Assembly: GCA_003439945.1 (NCBI GenBank)
Contig: QVRM01001057.1
Span: forward strand, 124,001 to 188,000
Source of the DNA: Dermanyssus gallinae
Taxonomy: Eukaryota; Arthropoda; Arachnida; Mesostigmata; Dermanyssidae
DNA length: 64,000 nt
Reading direction: 5' to 3'
In this document: piece after piece, positions 59,851 through 64,000 of the stretch
Layout of the letters: each line of letters begins with the position of its first letter
How positions within the stretch are numbered: the first letter of the stretch is position 1
The notes under the pieces: model-generated
What the model saw: the letters and a program-made list of their open reading frames with translations, nothing else
What the model was told of the DNA's origin: nothing
Databases searched by the model: none
Translations under genes and position numbers: made by a program

Positions 59851-60760
59851 TCTCTCGCTATATCCTTCCCTCTCCCCCGTCTCTCTCTCTCTCTCTGATA
59901 CTCTGTCACTGTGTATATCCGTCAATCTACCACCTCTGAGCGTTTCTCTCACGATGCCCTTTCCGAAGGCGTACGCGAAACGATCCGAACGTTCCGTCGA
60001 GAAGCGTCGGCAATGCTGGCCTGCAAGCATTTGCACCCGGGCTCCCCGCGCTCATTAGTGGACGACTGCAGCACGGCACAGTCGCGCGATAACATCCGGC
60101 TCTCTTTCCGGGACCATGGCGGCCCTGACCAGATGGTCCCGGATGGTCATCGTGTGTCTGTGCGTATGTGTGTGTGTGTGGCACGGTCGTGTGTTGTGCT
60201 GGAAAACACGTTTGCATGCTGATTCTACCCTGACTAAGATTTCGAGAGCCGTAATTGCGCGTGAGCATGGTCTGCCTGCCTACTACATGACAGCTGACAG
60301 CCTACCGTCATCCTGCCGGTCAGCTCTGTGGCCAGTAGTAGTGGTAGTACCACCATAACTACGACGGCAACTTGTACAGTTAGTTAGCTGTTTCTCTGTC
60401 TTTTTCACTGCCGCGTAACTGCACGAGCGTCAGTCGCCGCCCCAATCAGCAGACGCCGGAGGACTTGTAGCAGTTGTGTAGTTAAGGCACGGTGTGTAGT
60501 AGAGAAGACAGAAGGGAGGAAATCAATGTGCTCGTCTGTTATTCGTTATCCGCCGTCAGCCGGGCCGGGGATACGGCGATGCGGTGGGGATGATGATGGC
60601 GTCCGGGGGGTTACATCCGTCAATAGGCAGATCGATAGGCAGATCGGATAATTACTGCTGAATGGCTTGTCTTCGTCGTCGTCGTCGGCGTCGTCATCGA
60701 CGACAATGCGGGGCGAGACTCCGACACGAACTAGACGCTACGCTAATGCGCCCACAGAGG
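59851..60760. other. GC-richer island, unrecognised
   Basis: TCTC tracts at 59836-59900, GT tract 60165-60180, CGT/CGA repeats 60675-60705. Frames of 80-113 codons are unrecognised. One (60116-60358) has a good start context (GACCATGG) and an N-terminal hydrophobic run, but that run is a translation of the GT tract. Confidence 0.4.
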
Positions 60761-62603
60761 CTTTGATACCTTGTACCCACATAATCATGTGCGGCGTTTC
60801 ATGCTAAGCCTACGAATGGAAACTAAGGACTACATGGATCACATGAGGACTCATAGGTGTGCACATTGAAGGCGCACGCATAATTGGTTGGTTGTCTGCA
60901 AAGCGGAAGCTCTAAAATCAGTGACAGAAGCAAAATGTAGTTGAACAATTTGTTGGCTAGTGGCTAAAATCGTGATCGAATACGGCAAAGACTATAACTT
61001 GTAGAAGCTCACGCTTCCACAAATGTTTGATTCTCTTAGAGCCAAAACAAAAGATAACATTCGATTTAATGCAGCGCGCAAAATTTGGCCAAAATGAATG
61101 CGTTAATTGTTGCTCCTCAGTTTAATCCTCGGCGAGGACCTTGACATCACTTGGTTGAATGTTCTGAATTGAATGCAATTAATTTTAAAGTGTCTGCACA
61201 CTGTTCAAACACTACCAAACGTATGTATAAAAAAACACGAACTTTGATAAGTCCAATTGCTAACCGTTTAAGTCGTTGGCAAGTAGGTAGAGCGCCTGCT
61301 ATTGCACAAAAGATACGCCCTAAGACATCTCTAGACGCACTCTATCTTCATATTCTATTCCATGTAAGATCTTAAATGATGCAGCAATTTGTTACAGAGA
61401 TTCCCATTTCACAAATATTAACCTGACCTACTTTTGAGCAAACTGTACGCGCGATGCTTGAATGCATAGTCTATTGACCTCCTTCAAATAATATGCTAAC
61501 TATGTCAAGAACAACGCCTGTAAAAGCACTACGACATGGATTGCAGAAGCTTCACAAAACAACGCATGCATGTACCAGCAGTCTTGCCTACCATATGCAA
61601 ATTGGGAATAAAGGTAGTTGCAGAATCGATATTACTAAATATTAACACAAGAGCTCAACTAAGGCAAATAAACGAATAGAGGTCAAGTAGTGGTCGGGTT
61701 TGTTTACAGTACAACGCCTCGCACAAACAGGTCGATGGCTGATTCATCGGCGAGCTTTAAAAGTAAAGGTTATCTATATTAGTAAGGTGCGTAAATGCCG
61801 TGGTAGAATGGTAGTGTTACACTTCAGTGTAGCATCACATAAATATGCAGTGACAGAGGCGAGAGGACGACGGTATTCTGACTTCATGTTGACTCTTCTA
61901 AGCCGCCACTTGTCTAATATCAGAACAAGGCTAGTAACAAAGTCTTTTTTACTGGAAGGCACATTTTTATTTACGAATTTAAATTACCGTTAGAGTTACT
62001 AAAACGGCATTAGAAGGAAACTCCAAAATCACGCGTACACGTCATACTCCTTCTATGACACTGCACACACTAAGACTGGAGATCTGAGCAAAAGATGTGG
62101 TCGTTTAAAAGATCTTCATGTGGCATTACGGTGCAACAAGTTTATCAGTATTGAAAATTATAGACTACCGGTAATAGTAGTCATATCCCTCTTTCTACAC
62201 GCCTTAGGTAGAAGGTCCTCAGGACTTAGGCGGAGTAAGCACAATAGAAGGGTTTTGATCAAAGGTTTGAGACACCAGTTGGAATATGATGACGGCAGTG
62301 GGTATGAATTACGACGAGTATAAGTCGGATGTGACAGATGACGTACAAGCAGAGCGTCGCCAGAGTAATGCCACTAAAAACATTTGGCTTAGATGCAACA
62401 ATGTTATTAACATAGAGGAATGCAAGGAAAATTATATATATGGCTTGTATTTAGCGGGGTGTCACCGTCTCGATCTTTGTCATTGACCGAATCATTTTCT
62501 TTAATTGATGCTCATTCAGAATAAATTATAAACCATACTGCTCCCCTGATAGAAAAGGGTGACATGTGTATTTAGGTGTACAAGTCAAGCGAATAATAAA
62601 TCC
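60761..62603. other. AT-rich DNA, nothing recognised
   Basis: Frames at 61151-61375 and 61700-61993 (74 and 97 codons) have no recognisable domain. Confidence 0.5.
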
Positions 62604-64000
62604 ATATATATATATATATATATAGGAGAACATGACCCCACGCAGGCAGGGCTATAATTCATTCCTGTCGGCGGCGGCGGCGGAAAATTTGTGGCCTTTC
62701 CACACAATCGCAGATAACGCGAAAATGTAACCGACCACTAAAAACAGCGACATGCACGTGTTCTCTGCGTGCCGGAGCTCTGCGATCGTCCTTACCACGA
62801 ATCTCTACGTATTTGACTGTCCGCTAGATCGTTTCGCCGACGACCGGCGAAATTGTCAGTGTGTTACCCGGACAATAAACCAACAAGCAACGCGGCAAAT
62901 TATGGCGCGTGGAATTTGGCCAGTCTCAACCGGAGAATAAGCAAGCACTTCATCGCATTAGCGCAGCGTTCGTATCCTCATTCTTTCTTCTGCTCTATTT
63001 GTCCTTGTCTCCCGCTGTCTCCGTGGACACTTTCTTTATGTCGGACTGCTGCGGTGTGTCACCTCCTATTCCCTCGCATTTTGCGGTCGCGGTGCTGGTC
63101 TCGATCGTCGGCGAGTCGGCTACCGAGTACCACCATAACGACTTGAGCGGATTCACATACATAGTACGTATACTCGTTATAGCATAGCGATGGCTTACCA
63201 GCTACGCGACGCCGCTTTTGGTAAATGGCTGGCCCTGACATAGACACCGAGAGAGGGGAGCAAGCATAATGTAGAGCGCAATAGATAAAGAAAGAATAGA
63301 AAGGAAAAGAACGAAGGAAGGAAGGAAGGAAGGAGGGAGGAAGAGACAGAATGGTAAAGATACATTTTGAAACAAGTACAACACGCCGCAACGCAGGAAA
63401 AGGAGAAGCGAGTCGTACGAGAGAGATGAAGGGGATGAGAGATGAAGAAACGCCATCTCCAATTCGACCTAAACGAACATGAACTGCCAACGGGCAAGTT
63501 TCATAAGTACCTGTCCGCTGCTGATTTCGCGAGGCAGCTCCTTTCTCTTCCTCGTCCTCGACAACTTCTAGGCGAGCAGTGCAAGCAGGCAAGCAATGAG
63601 GCCGGATCGCAGCTAGGTAACGAGAATAGCATGAGGTGACGGCTGAACGTTGCTGCAGCCTGTGATGTTGCCCGCCACTCGGTTTTTGCCACCCGCTTCT
63701 CTCCCCGAACGCCGCAGACGTTCGGACAACAAAAGACGTCGGAGACACGCAAGAACGGCGTGGACGAAAACAACTGTAACTCTTAGTTGTTTGTGCCATT
63801 ATTTCTATGACTACTACTACTACTTCTACTACTACGACTGGTGCTCTTACTTCTACGAGTATTACAACTATTGTGACCACTGTCGTATTCGTGCTATACG
63901 GACACGTTCTTAAGAATGCATGGAATTTTAAGCGACAGCAACCTCTGCTCGCAGCAACAAGGTAGCAAGGGAGGGCTCGCCGGCGTCAGCGAGCCAATGC
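62604..64000. other. TA array then GC-richer island
   Basis: (TA)n at 62604-62625, GGC repeats at 62667-62682, GAAG/GAAGG repeats 63310-63350, CTA/CTT repeats 63810-63865. The 273-codon minus-strand frame (63059-63880) reads through the repeats and is unrecognised. The window ends inside this island. Confidence 0.45.

Noticed and set aside
60116..60358. Secreted peptide gene with signal peptide
   Set aside because: The hydrophobic run after a good start context is just a GT microsatellite; the rest has no recognisable mature peptide.
63059..63880. 273-codon minus-strand gene
   Set aside because: It reads through CTA/TAG and GAAG repeats, changes composition abruptly, and other frames are also open.

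Overview
This window looks like repeat-rich, gene-poor nuclear DNA from an animal, most likely an arthropod. The clues are an almost complete R1-clade-type LINE, a Tc1-family DNA transposon with terminal inverted repeats, three tRNA-derived SINE families, many (TA)n arrays, and many short triplet-repeat stretches. I found no bacterial operon, rRNA gene, CRISPR array, functional tRNA gene or convincing host protein-coding exon. A mite or tick would fit the mixture, but that is a guess. The DNA is probably intergenic or lies inside a very long intron.

Layout. 0.6-2.1 kb holds a dead Tc1-like transposon (TIRs at 626-660 and 2036-2070, TA target). 4.6-5.9 kb is an inverted repeat with arms of about 175 bp and two SINEs between them. 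8.2-8.4 kb is a SINE-B copy with clear target-site duplications. 8.8-9.8 kb is a nearly 1 kb imperfect palindrome. 10.6-10.9 kb is a worn RT remnant. 11.1-16.8 kb is the main feature, a minus-strand LINE with ORF1 (coiled coil and three zinc knuckles) overlapping ORF2 by ATGA. ORF2 has an AP-type endonuclease, RT and a terminal Cys/His motif, and is split by one frameshift. tRNA-like modules sit at both ends of this LINE.

17-24 kb has a 240-bp (TA)n block, a SINE-B nested in a SINE-A, several unnamed repeats, and the C-terminal part of a second retroelement type (23.2-24.4 kb; another fragment at 27 kb). 27.6-28.0 kb holds two SINE-A copies separated by (TA)n. 29.4-29.85 kb has an unrecognised broken ORF. 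32-35 kb carries more SINEs. 35.3-37.3 kb contains two different LINE remnants, one jockey/CR1-like at its endonuclease and one R2-like at its C-terminus. From 38 to 64 kb there are few recognisable elements (a LINE remnant at 54.2-54.6 kb, a SINE at 55.5 kb). AT-rich spacer there alternates with GC-richer islands full of triplet repeats; their open frames look accidental, but the islands could be regulatory or untranslated sequence.

How the parts relate. Only the 11-17 kb LINE looks recently active. The SINEs have Pol III A and B boxes but no proteins, so they would need a LINE RT supplied from elsewhere. SINE-B and SINE-C share a hairpin-forming 3' tail that could be a recognition signal. 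Family names are from motif recognition by eye; no database search was run.
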